A DNA stretch of 64,000 bases, taken from CAJCIS01 sp965276755 (lineage in GTDB: Bacteria; Pseudomonadota; Alphaproteobacteria; Acetobacterales; Acetobacteraceae). Location: positions 2,542,001-2,606,000 of the forward strand of contig OZ255625.1 of NCBI GenBank assembly GCA_965276755.1, written 5' to 3'. The translations under genes and the position numbers were made by a program. Positions 7,360-15,062 of this stretch are shown one piece after another. The first letter of the stretch is position 1. Each line of letters starts with the position of its first letter. A model generated the notes under the pieces. The model saw nothing but the letters and a program-made list of their open reading frames with translations, did not search any database and was not told the origin of the DNA.

Positions 7360-8253
7360 CTACCCCGCCAGCCCGCTATCGACCTGCCGCGGCGCCTGCT
7401 TGTCATGGCGCGTATGCCAGGCCGCCATCAGTTGCAGAACAGTGGCCGCCGTCTCCTCGATCGAGCGGCGTGTGACATCGATCACCGGCCAGCCGCGCCG
7501 CGTGCATAGCCGTCGCGCCCACAGCAGCTCGGCGCGCACGCTCTCCATGTCCACGTAATCGCCGCGGTCCTGGCGGATATGCCCCGCCCCCTGCCCCTGG
7601 GCTATGAGTTTTAATCGATGCCGCCTGATTTCGATCAGCGATTGCGGATCCAGCGTCAGGCCCACAACGGGACAGCTCGGATGGTCCAAGCCAGGCGGGT
7701 CCGGCAGGCCAGGCACCAGAGGCACGTTGGCCGCCTTCACGCCCCGGTTGGCGAGATAGAAGCTGGTCGGGGTCTTCGAACTGCGCGAGACGCCAACCAG
7801 AATCACGTCAGCCTCCTCGATCCCCGCCTGCGCTTGCCCGTCATCATGGGCGAGCACGAAATGGATCGCATCGATGCGTTTGAAATAATCGGCATCCAGC
7901 ACGTATTGCTTGCCCGGCCGGGCTGTCGCCGTCGCCCCCAGCTGATCGCCAAGCACGGCAAGTACGGGATCGAGCACATTGACCACGGTCACGCCCAGGC
8001 GCTGGCAAGTGGCTTCGAGGTCATTGCGCAAACCCCTATCCACGACGGTCGAAAGCACCGGGCCGGGTTCGGACTCGATGCCTTCCAGCACGCGATGGAG
8101 CTGAAAGCGCGTCCTGATCAGACTCCAGCGGTGATAGATGATCCGCAGCGGTTCGAACTGGGAAACCGTGGCCCGGGCAATCGAGTTGAGCGTCTCGCCG
8201 GTGGCGTCGCTGACCAGATGCAGGTTGATCCGCTCGGTTTGGGAGTCTGGCAC
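7360..8253 (-). CDS. ppsR: PEP synthase / pyruvate phosphate dikinase regulatory kinase-phosphorylase
   Basis: A 297-residue DUF299-family protein: LHLVSDATGET near the N-terminus and the P-loop GVSRSSKTPTS at about 154-164, then SFYLANRGVKAAN. The family uses ADP to phosphorylate, and Pi to dephosphorylate, a threonine next to the catalytic histidine of PPDK or PEP synthase, switching gluconeogenic PEP formation. The GTG start is at 8253. It is divergent from hemE, an arrangement seen near the origin in many alphaproteobacteria. The target dikinase is not in the window. Confidence 0.9.
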   Translation of the reverse strand: MPDSQTERINLHLVSDATGETLNSIARATVSQFEPLRIIYHRWSLIRTRFQLHRVLEGIESEPGPVLSTVVDRGLRNDLEATCQRLGVTVVNVLDPVLAVLGDQLGATATARPGKQYVLDADYFKRIDAIHFVLAHDDGQAQAGIEEADVILVGVSRSSKTPTSFYLANRGVKAANVPLVPGLPDPPGLDHPSCPVVGLTLDPQSLIEIRRHRLKLIAQGQGAGHIRQDRGDYVDMESVRAELLWARRLCTRRGWPVIDVTRRSIEETAATVLQLMAAWHTRHDKQAPRQVDSGLAG

Positions 8254-8595
8254 AGCATTTTGTCCACCGGATGGGGTTTGCGAGGATAGCGGGGATAACC
8301 GGTCTTTCCAGCCCCGTCACGACGACTGTCGCTTAAGAGCGTGGATGAAATCGGCAGCCGGGCGCGGCGTGGATGATTTCTGCTCCTGGGCACCGCCTTG
8401 GGGACAAGCTCCATTCACCACACATTAACAGAGCGTTAAACGACACGCCTCGTGTGGGTGAATCCCATGCAGCCGGCGGCTTACCGGGTACCCCACAATT
8501 AATAGCCCCAACTGACACCCCATTTACTTCTCAAGAATCCTTTCTAGGAAGAAGGCGTGCCGGACGGGCTGGCGCGCGCGACCCCGGGACACTGC
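8254..8595. promoter_or_regulatory. Divergent ppsR/hemE intergenic region
   Basis: About 340 bases with no convincing gene. It must hold promoters in both directions. A more A/T-rich patch around 8415-8545 (ACACATTAACAGAGCGTTAA, ATTTACTTCTCAAGAATCC) is the likeliest location of the hemE promoter. I see no clear palindromic operator or riboswitch. Confidence 0.4.
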
Positions 8596-9627
8596 ATGAC
8601 GGCCAAACCACTGATGCGTGTCCTTGCCGGCGAGGCCGTGTGGCCGCCGCCCATCTGGCTGATGCGCCAGGCCGGCCGCTATTTGCCTGAATATCGCGCC
8701 CTGCGCGAAGCCGGCGGCGGCTTCATCGCCCGCTGCACCACGCCCGATCTGGCGACCGAAGTCACGCTGCAACCCGTGCGGCGCTTCGGGATGGATGGCG
8801 CAATCCTGTTCAGCGACATCCTGATCCTGCCCTGGGCCATGGGCCAGGACGTGCAATTCGTCGATGGCGAAGGTCCTGTGCTCGCGCCCATTCGCGATCG
8901 GGCCGGGCTTGGTGTGCTGGATGCTGCACGCGGCGCTGATCGCACCGCCCCGGTCATGGAGACGGTGCGCCGCGTCCGCGCGGCCTTGCCCGATGCGTGC
9001 ACGCTGCTGGGCTTTGCCGGCAGCCCGTTCACGGTCGCCTGCTACATGGTCGAGGGCGGTGGCTCGCGCGATTTCGCCACCACGCGCACGCTGGCCTACA
9101 CCGACCCTCTCTTCTTCGGCGCGCTGATGGACCGCCTGGTCCAATCGACCATCACGTACCTGTCGGATCAGATCGATGCGGGTGCGGACGCAGTCATGCT
9201 CTTCGACACCTGGGCCGGCGTGCTGCCGCCTGCCCAGTTCTTCCGCCACGTCGTCGAGCCCACCGCCGCCATCGTGAACGCGCTGAACGCACGCTACCCC
9301 GGCGTGCCCGTGTTGGGCTTTCCGCGCCTGGCCGGCACGCTGATCCCTGATTACGCCGAGCGCACCGGTGTCGATTGCGTGGGCCTTGATACCAGCCTGG
9401 ATGGCGCGCGCGTGGCCGCCTCCCTGCCCGAAACCGTGGCGGTGCAAGGCAATCTCGATCCCATGGCGCTGATCGCCGGCGGCGAGCCGCTTTTGAAGCA
9501 GGCCACGGCGATCAGGGACGGACTTCGCGGTACGCCGCATGTCTTCAATCTGGGTCATGGCATCCTGCCCCAGACGCCGCCCGAGCATGTGGCCGACCTC
9601 GTGGGGATTGTGCGGCAGGTTTCATGA
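8596..9627 (+). CDS. hemE: Uroporphyrinogen decarboxylase HemE
   Basis: A 343-residue protein with the UroD signature WLMRQAGRYLPEYR (about 21-34, binding-site arginines) and the second signature GFAGSPFTVACYMVEG. It removes four acetate carboxyls from uroporphyrinogen III to give coproporphyrinogen III in the cytosol. ATG 8596 gives the normal family length; an in-frame start 39 nt upstream is less likely. The stop overlaps the hemH start (ATGA), so hemE-hemH are translationally coupled. Confidence 0.95.
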   Translation: MTAKPLMRVLAGEAVWPPPIWLMRQAGRYLPEYRALREAGGGFIARCTTPDLATEVTLQPVRRFGMDGAILFSDILILPWAMGQDVQFVDGEGPVLAPIRDRAGLGVLDAARGADRTAPVMETVRRVRAALPDACTLLGFAGSPFTVACYMVEGGGSRDFATTRTLAYTDPLFFGALMDRLVQSTITYLSDQIDAGADAVMLFDTWAGVLPPAQFFRHVVEPTAAIVNALNARYPGVPVLGFPRLAGTLIPDYAERTGVDCVGLDTSLDGARVAASLPETVAVQGNLDPMALIAGGEPLLKQATAIRDGLRGTPHVFNLGHGILPQTPPEHVADLVGIVRQVS

Positions 9628-10676
9628 GCCGCATTGCCGTCGTGCTGTTCAACCTCGGCGGCCCTGACTGCCCCGAGGCGATCAAGCCCTTCCTGCTCAA
9701 CCTGTTCCGCGACCCCGCCATCCTGCGCGTGCCGCCCTTCGTGCGCCCCATCCTGGCGCGCGTGATCGCTCGCGCCCGCGTGGCGCCGGCCACGGAAAAC
9801 TACGCCATCCTGGGCGGCAAATCCCCGCTTCTGGAGCTGACCCAGGACCAGGCGGCGGCGCTGGATGCCGAGCTCGCCAGCACGGGATTGCAGGCCAAAT
9901 GCTTCATCGCCATGCGCTATTGGCACCCCTTCAGCGATGAGGCTGCCGAGGCTGTCCGGGCGTGGAACCCCGACGAAGTGGTGCTCCTTCCGCTCTATCC
10001 GCAATTCTCCACGACCACGACCGGCAGCTCGCTGATCGCCTGGCGCCAGGCCGCGGTTGCCGCGGGCCTGGCCAGGCGCGTCACTACGCTGTGCTGCTGG
10101 TTTGCCGATGCCGGCTACATCGCGGCAACCGCCGCCATCGTGCGCCGCGCGCTCGATGAGGCCCGCGCCTCGTCGCAGGGCGTTCGGGTGCGTGTGCTGT
10201 TCTCGGCCCATGGCTTGCCCGAGGTGATCGTGCAGAAGGGCGACCCTTACCAGTATCAGGTGGAGACCACCGTGGCAGGCGTCGTCGCCGCACTGGGCGA
10301 GCCCGATCTGGACCATCTGGTCTGTTACCAGTCCCGCGCCACGCCGCAGAAATGGCTCGACCCCTCGACCGAGGCGGTGCTGGAGATCGCAGCACACGAC
10401 AAAGTCGCCGTGCTGGTGGTGCCAATCGCCTTTGTTTCCGAACATTCCGAGACGCTGGTGGAACTGGACGTGGAGTACCGCGAACTGGCGCACAGACTGG
10501 GTGTGCCGGGCTACTATCGCGCGCCGGCACAGAACAGCGACGCGGGATTCATCACCGCTCTTGCCGGTCTGGTGGCAGCTACGCGGGCGCGCGGCCCCGG
10601 CTTGTGCAGCTACGCCGGTGCGCGTGCCTGCCCTGCCCGCCACGGCGATTGCCCGATGATGCAGTTGGCGGCCTGA
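9624..10676 (+). CDS. hemH: Ferrochelatase HemH
   Basis: A 350-residue protein beginning AVVLFNLGGPD with SAHGLPE (the histidine-containing active-site loop), the PLYPQFS segment and a C-terminal CPARHGDCP. It inserts Fe(2+) into protoporphyrin IX to make protoheme. Four-base overlap with hemE and an overlapping stop/start with the HAD gene place it firmly in an operon. Confidence 0.95.
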   Translation: MSRIAVVLFNLGGPDCPEAIKPFLLNLFRDPAILRVPPFVRPILARVIARARVAPATENYAILGGKSPLLELTQDQAAALDAELASTGLQAKCFIAMRYWHPFSDEAAEAVRAWNPDEVVLLPLYPQFSTTTTGSSLIAWRQAAVAAGLARRVTTLCCWFADAGYIAATAAIVRRALDEARASSQGVRVRVLFSAHGLPEVIVQKGDPYQYQVETTVAGVVAALGEPDLDHLVCYQSRATPQKWLDPSTEAVLEIAAHDKVAVLVVPIAFVSEHSETLVELDVEYRELAHRLGVPGYYRAPAQNSDAGFITALAGLVAATRARGPGLCSYAGARACPARHGDCPMMQLAA

Positions 10677-11341
10677 TGCAGCCGCGCCTGGTGATCTTTG
10701 ACTGCGACGGCGTGCTGGTCGACAGCGAGCCCGCCTCGCGCGCCGTTGTGTTCAGCGAGGCGCGCGCTCTGGGCTGGGACATCGGCGAGGCCGAGGCCGA
10801 TGGCTTTGTCGGTCTGCGCTGGTCCGACCTTCAGGCGAGCTTTCAGCGCCATGCGGCGCATCTGCTTGGGCCAGCTTGGCCAGACCACATGCAGGCGCGG
10901 CTGATCGCGGCGCTGGACGGCCATCTGCGCGCCATGCCCGGCGCTGCCGCCTGCCTGCGCGCCGTGGCGGCGATGGGGATCCCGGTACGTGTGGCGAGCA
11001 ATTCCAGCCACGAGGAGATGGTGGTCAAGTTCGGCCTCGCCGGCCTGACCGCCCTCGTGCAAGGCCGGGTGCATAGCGCGCGCGATGTCGGCCGCGGCAA
11101 GCCCGCGCCTGATCTGTTCCTGGCCGCTGCGGCGGCGGAGGGCGTGCCGTCGGCCATGTGCCTGGTGATTGAAGACAGCGCGCCCGGCGTGCGCGCCGCA
11201 CGCGCAGCGGGGATGGCGTGTATCGGCTATGCGCCACATGGCGATGTGTTCGGGCTGGGCGCATTGGGCGCGTGGATCGTCTCCTCGTTGGACGAGGTGC
11301 CTGGGCTGATTGCCGCGGGCCTGCGGCAGGATGCGGCGTGA
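10676..11341 (+). CDS. HAD-family phosphatase (beta-phosphoglucomutase/phosphoglycolate type)
   Basis: A 221-residue protein with all HAD motifs: FDCDGVLVDSE (motif I, residues 8-18), SNSS (motif II), GKPAPDLFL (motif III) and IEDSAPGVRAA (motif IV). The cap insertion after motif I is the C1 helical type. Substrates of this subfamily are small phosphoesters and cannot be read from sequence. The ATG at 10676 overlaps the hemH stop, and the stop overlaps the hemJ start by one base, so it is an embedded member of the heme operon. Confidence 0.88.
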   Translation: MQPRLVIFDCDGVLVDSEPASRAVVFSEARALGWDIGEAEADGFVGLRWSDLQASFQRHAAHLLGPAWPDHMQARLIAALDGHLRAMPGAAACLRAVAAMGIPVRVASNSSHEEMVVKFGLAGLTALVQGRVHSARDVGRGKPAPDLFLAAAAAEGVPSAMCLVIEDSAPGVRAARAAGMACIGYAPHGDVFGLGALGAWIVSSLDEVPGLIAAGLRQDAA

Positions 11342-11790
11342 TGGGCCATGCCTTAGCCGCGCTCTATCCCTGGACCAAGGCGCTGCACATCATTGCGGTG
11401 ATCGCCTGGATGGCCGGCATGCTCTATCTGCCCCGCCTCTATGTCTATCATTGCGAGGCGCCGGTCGGCTCCGAAGGCTCCGAGCGGTTCAAGATCATGG
11501 AGCGCAAGCTCTACAAGCAGATCATGACGCCGGCGATGCTGACGACCTTTGGGTTGGGGCTGGTGCTGGCGATGACTCCCGGCTTGGTGGATTGGCACCA
11601 GGGCTGGTTCTACGTGAAGCTGGTCAGTGTGTTGCTTATGGCGGGCTTCCACGGGGCGATGGGCAAGTGGCGGCGGCAGTTTCTGAACGATCAGCGGGTG
11701 CGGTCGCAGCGGTTCTATCGGATTGCCAATGAGGTGCCTACGGTGCTGATGGTGGTGGCCGTCGTTATGGTGGTGGTGCAGCCGTTTTAA
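11341..11790 (+). CDS. hemJ: Protoporphyrinogen IX oxidase HemJ
   Basis: A 149-residue membrane protein with about four hydrophobic helices and the HemJ features: KALHIIAVIAWMAGMLYLPR (histidine in helix 1), RLYVYH and KLVSVLLMAGFHG. HemJ oxidises protoporphyrinogen IX in most alphaproteobacteria lacking HemG/HemY. It follows hemE-hemH-HAD without a gap, so all late steps except coproporphyrinogen oxidase are here. The stop is followed at once by repeat B2. Confidence 0.93.
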   Translation: MGHALAALYPWTKALHIIAVIAWMAGMLYLPRLYVYHCEAPVGSEGSERFKIMERKLYKQIMTPAMLTTFGLGLVLAMTPGLVDWHQGWFYVKLVSVLLMAGFHGAMGKWRRQFLNDQRVRSQRFYRIANEVPTVLMVVAVVMVVVQPF

Positions 11791-11791
11791 G

Positions 11792-11897
11792 AGCTGGGTG
11801 GACCGAGCCGGTCCCCCCAGACCCCCCGTCATCATTTTAGGCGAGGCCCAATAATCGACGGGGGGTTTGGGGGGACCGGCTCGGTCCACCCAATCTT
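11792..11897. repeat. Family B inverted dimer, copy B2 (GGACCGAGCCGGTCC tip)
   Basis: Two inverted monomers pair over 35 nt with one mismatch. Both carry the tip palindrome GGTGGACCGAGCCGGTCC in place of the common GATGGCACATC. The conserved parts are AGACCCCCCGTC and GACGGGGGGTTTGGGGGG. It begins one base after the hemJ stop and lies between hemJ and the rho leader, where a strong hairpin could end or attenuate transcription. Confidence 0.85.
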
Positions 11898-12099
11898 TTT
11901 TGCCTTTGGACTTGATCGCCTTGCCTTTACGTGCCACGTCAGCGCCGCCTGTGCGGGTTCTCCGCGTGGCAGCTCCCTCCGCCGGCACGTCTTCTTTTGC
12001 CGCGGAGATCTCACCCTCCAGGAATTATGCGCGCCGCGCCCTATCGTGCGCGAGCCTTGTCCCGGCCATTTCCCCACTCATCCCGAGGCCGACCCCTCC
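11898..12099 (+). promoter_or_regulatory. Leader region of rho
   Basis: About 200 bases between repeat B2 and the rho start codon. rho genes usually have long leaders through which Rho attenuates its own transcription, and this C-rich, weakly structured stretch (CCGGCCATTTCCCCACTCAT, CCGAGGCCGACCCCTCC) fits Rho binding. This is inference. A lysine-rich frame on the minus strand was not convincing. Confidence 0.35.
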
Positions 12100-13374
12100 A
12101 TGCATTTAGCCGAACTCAAGGCGAAATCCCCGTCCGACCTGCTCAGCTTTGCCGAATCACTGCAGATCGAAAACGCGTCATCCCTGCGCAAGCAGGACAT
12201 GATGTTCGCAATCCTGAAAAACCTTGCCGAAAACGACCAGGCGATCCAGGGCGACGGCACGCTGGAAATCCTGCCCGACGGCTTCGCCTTCCTGCGCAGC
12301 CCTGAGAGCAATTTCCTGCCCGGGCCGGACGACATCTATGTCAGCCCCGCCCAGGTGCGCCGCTACGCGCTGCGCACGGGCGATACCGTCGAGGGCCAAA
12401 TCAGGGCGCCCAAGGATGGCGAGCGCTATTTCGCGCTGCTCAAACTGGAAAACGTCAATTTCGAACCGCCCGAGGCGGTACGCCACCGCATCAATTTCGA
12501 CAATTTGACGCCGCTCTATCCCGACCGGCGCCTCAAGATGGAAATGGAGAATTTTCAGTCCGTCGCCAAAGGTCCGCAGAAGGACAACACGCCGCGGGTG
12601 ATCGATCTGGTGGCGCCGATTGGCATGGGGCAACGGGCGCTGATCGTCGCCCCCCCACGTACCGGCAAGACGGTCATGCTGCAGAATATCGCCACCGCCA
12701 TTTCAACCAACCATCCCGAAGTCTTCCTGATGGTGCTGCTGATCGATGAGCGGCCGGAGGAAGTCACCGACATGGCCCGCACGGTGAATGGCGAAGTCGT
12801 CGCCAGCACCTTTGACGAGCCGGCGACGCGCCACGTGCAGGTGACCGAAATGGTGCTGGAAAAGGCCAAGCGCCTGGTCGAGCACAAACGCGACGTGGTG
12901 ATATTGCTGGACAGCATCACGCGCCTGGCGCGCGCCTATAACGCGGTCGTGCCGTCCTCGGGCAAGGTTCTGACCGGCGGCGTGGACGCGAACGCGCTGC
13001 AACGGCCCAAGCGCTTCTTCGGCGCCGCGCGCAATATCGAGGAAGGCGGGTCACTGACGATCATTGCCACCGCCCTGATCGATACCGGCAGCCGCATGGA
13101 CGAGGTGATCTTCGAGGAATTCAAAGGCACCGGCAATTCGGAGATTATCCTGGATCGCAAGCTGTCCGACAAGCGCACCTTCCCGGCAATTGACATCACC
13201 AAGAGCGGCACGCGCAAGGAAGAGCTGCTGGTCGATCGCGGGACGCTGTCCAAGATGTGGGTGCTGCGGCGCATCCTCAATCCGATGGGCGCCAATGACG
13301 GCATGGATTTTTTGTTGGACAAGTTGAAATACAGCAAGACTAATCAGGATTTCTTTGATGCGATGAATACTTAA
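12100..13374 (+). CDS. rho: Transcription termination factor Rho
   Basis: A 424-residue hexameric RNA helicase. The N-terminal Rho_N and cold-shock-like RNA-binding domain spans about 1-120 (LEILPDGFAFLRS, DDIYVSPAQVRR); the RecA-like domain has Walker A APPRTGKTVMLQ, Walker B VVILLDSITRLARAYN, the Q-loop and R-loop (SGKVLTGGVD, KSGTRKEELL). It terminates unprotected transcripts. The ATG at 12100 starts the usual MHLAELKAKSPSDLL. It lies downstream of the heme operon, but mnmE, often next in alphaproteobacteria, is absent. Confidence 0.97.
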   Translation: MHLAELKAKSPSDLLSFAESLQIENASSLRKQDMMFAILKNLAENDQAIQGDGTLEILPDGFAFLRSPESNFLPGPDDIYVSPAQVRRYALRTGDTVEGQIRAPKDGERYFALLKLENVNFEPPEAVRHRINFDNLTPLYPDRRLKMEMENFQSVAKGPQKDNTPRVIDLVAPIGMGQRALIVAPPRTGKTVMLQNIATAISTNHPEVFLMVLLIDERPEEVTDMARTVNGEVVASTFDEPATRHVQVTEMVLEKAKRLVEHKRDVVILLDSITRLARAYNAVVPSSGKVLTGGVDANALQRPKRFFGAARNIEEGGSLTIIATALIDTGSRMDEVIFEEFKGTGNSEIILDRKLSDKRTFPAIDITKSGTRKEELLVDRGTLSKMWVLRRILNPMGANDGMDFLLDKLKYSKTNQDFFDAMNT

Positions 13375-13376
13375 TA

Positions 13377-13519
13377 TTAACCAGCAGAACGATTGACTCT
13401 CGCAGCGAAGCCAAATAATCGACGGGGGGTTTGGGGAGGGCTGACGTATACGTCAGCCACATCTCTCCCAACCGTCTTTGCCTTGATTATGGGTCAGTCT
13501 CAACGCGGGGTTGGTATAA
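13377..13519. repeat. Degraded MITE-like element with a family B monomer (copy B3)
   Basis: Left flank AACCAGCAGAACGATTGACT and right flank CTCAACGCGGGGTTGGTATA match those of the elements at 253-430 and 52161-52342. Only one B arm is recognisable, and its tip carries an 18-nt palindrome, GCTGACGTATACGTCAGC, inserted in the usual GATGG/CACATC sequence. It begins at the rho stop and ends 28 nt before the GNAT start, so the GNAT promoter probably lies in it. Confidence 0.75.
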
Positions 13520-13547
13520 GACAATTACCGGATTGTGCTGCGGCGGC

Positions 13548-14069
13548 ATGGACTTCAACATCAGGCTAGCAACGGCAGACGATGCACCGGCGCTCTCGCT
13601 GCTGGGGTCGGCCACGGTTCTAGAAACCTACACCGCCATCTTGCCCGGTGCAGACCTGCTGCATTTTTGTACGATCCGGCACAGTGCAGCGCAATATGCG
13701 CAATGGCTGAACGATCCGGCCTGCGTCGTATGGATGGCGCAAGCCCCGATGGGGGCACCCATCGGCTATCTGGTCCTTGTTCCGGCCACGCTGCCCATCG
13801 AAGGCCCGCAACCGGGCGATTACGAGGTCCTGCGCATCTATGTGCTCCATCCATTCCATAAGACAGGCCTCGGCCACGCCTTGATGGCGCTCGCGGTGGA
13901 GGAGGCCCGGACACGCGGAGCCTCCCGGCTTGTGCTTGGCATGCACGACGAAAATACGCGTGCGCTGGCATTTTACGTGCGCCAAGGTTTTCGGCGCATC
14001 GGCGCCAGGCGTTTCGTGGTAGGAGGTACCGTGTGTTCTGACTCAGTTCTGGCACGTTCACTGGGCTGA
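13548..14069 (+). CDS. GNAT-family N-acetyltransferase
   Basis: A 173-residue protein with the GNAT fold: N-terminal IRLATADDAPALSLLG, strand/bulge EVLRIYVLHPFHKTGLGHAL (the last part being the acetyl-CoA loop Q/R-x-x-G-x-G/A variant KTGLGHA) and LAFYVRQGFRRIGARRF at the C-terminus. The acceptor substrate is unknown. The longer upstream frame is repeat-derived; ATG 13548 is preferred. It follows rho but is probably transcribed alone from within repeat B3. Confidence 0.8.
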   Translation: MDFNIRLATADDAPALSLLGSATVLETYTAILPGADLLHFCTIRHSAAQYAQWLNDPACVVWMAQAPMGAPIGYLVLVPATLPIEGPQPGDYEVLRIYVLHPFHKTGLGHALMALAVEEARTRGASRLVLGMHDENTRALAFYVRQGFRRIGARRFVVGGTVCSDSVLARSLG

Positions 14070-14119
14070 ACGACGGGCTTCGCTTGACAAGGAGGCTATG
14101 TTGTGGATGAAGATCGACC

Positions 14120-14263
14120 ATGATCATCTATGGTGTCGGCACCATCTTTGTTGTCTTCGCGCTTTTTTTGTTGGCGCGCATGTTCGGATCGCTGTTCGGC
14201 GTGCTGTTTGCACCGCTCATTATTCTCTCCGCGGTAGGCTTTGCGCTCTACCGTTTGCTTTGA
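14120..14263 (+). CDS. Small hydrophobic membrane protein
   Basis: A 47-residue frame, MIIYGVGTIFVVFALFLLAR followed by MFGSLFGVLFAPLIILSAVG and FALYRLL. Nearly the whole length is hydrophobic with two likely membrane helices and basic residues between and after them. The ribosome site is weak; an AAGGAGG 25 nt upstream points to another frame with no protein character. It lies between the GNAT gene and convergent pabC. Function unknown. Confidence 0.45.
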   Translation: MIIYGVGTIFVVFALFLLARMFGSLFGVLFAPLIILSAVGFALYRLL

Positions 14264-14288
14264 CCCGCTTCGTAGACGCCGGCGGGCC

Positions 14289-15062
14289 TCAGGTGAGACC
14301 TGACGCGCCGTCAAGCGCGCGGCCATTGATGCCGGATATACCGCGCCTTCCCAGCGCGTTGACCAGAACGCCCGCCGTCGCGCGTCCAAGTTCCGCCTCG
14401 CTGATCTGCCGCTCTACGGCCTTGGTCTTCCGCAGCAGCAAGGCGCGGCCGATACCCGCAAGCGCGCCATCGGTCACCAACGGCGTGACGAGCTGGCCGT
14501 CGATAACCAGGAAAACGCAGGCCGCACTTGCCTCGGCCACATTGCCCTGCGTGTTCAGCAGCAACGCATCATCCGCCCCAAGCTCGGCCGCCTCCTGCCG
14601 CGCCAGGATGCTGTCGCCGTAATTGAGCGACTTGATGCGCGACAAAGGCGAGAATTCGTTGCGGCGCGTGCGCGTGGCCGTGATGACGCGCGCTGGACTG
14701 CCCGGCGCCGGCAATGCGCCCGCAGTGATCAGGATGGTCGGCCGCGGAAGTGGCACCCGTGTTGGCAGCACGCCACGCGCCATCGGACCGCGGGTGAGCG
14801 TGAGGCGAAGCGCGCAATCCTGGCCGGAGGCTACTGCGCGCAAGGCCTTTGTCAGAACCCACTCGCTGAACGGCAGCTCGATGCCCAGCACTGCAGCACC
14901 CTGCCTCAGCCGCTTGAAATGGCGCGGAAATTGCGCAGGGGCCCCGCCTTCGGCGCGAATCGTCTCGAACACGCCATCGCCAAGCGTAAAACCCCGATCG
15001 GTCGGATTGATGCGCGCCACCGCCTCGGCGCATAGCGCGCCATTCAGCCAGACCTGGCTCAC
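14289..15062 (-). CDS. pabC: Aminodeoxychorismate lyase (class IV aminotransferase) PabC
   Basis: A 257-residue fold-type IV PLP enzyme with GFTLGDGVFETIRA (early signature), RIKSLNYGDSILARQEA (PLP-lysine K in SLNY context), ADDALLLNTQGNVAEASAAC and the C-terminal substrate loop. Together with PabB it makes 4-aminobenzoate for folate; D-amino-acid or branched-chain aminotransferase activity is an alternative, but the overlap with pabB decides. The start is GTG 15062, whose GTGA contains the pabB stop. Confidence 0.88.
   Translation of the reverse strand: MSQVWLNGALCAEAVARINPTDRGFTLGDGVFETIRAEGGAPAQFPRHFKRLRQGAAVLGIELPFSEWVLTKALRAVASGQDCALRLTLTRGPMARGVLPTRVPLPRPTILITAGALPAPGSPARVITATRTRRNEFSPLSRIKSLNYGDSILARQEAAELGADDALLLNTQGNVAEASAACVFLVIDGQLVTPLVTDGALAGIGRALLLRKTKAVERQISEAELGRATAGVLVNALGRRGISGINGRALDGASGLT

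Noticed and set aside
8150..8165. GGTTCGAACTGG resembling a tRNA T-loop
   Set aside because: It lies within ppsR coding sequence and no acceptor or anticodon stems can be folded around it.
11832..12077. Minus-strand lysine-rich frame (ARKGKAIKSKGKK) opposite the rho leader
   Set aside because: No ATG, runs into repeat B2, and no recognisable family; low-complexity basic stretches are weak evidence.
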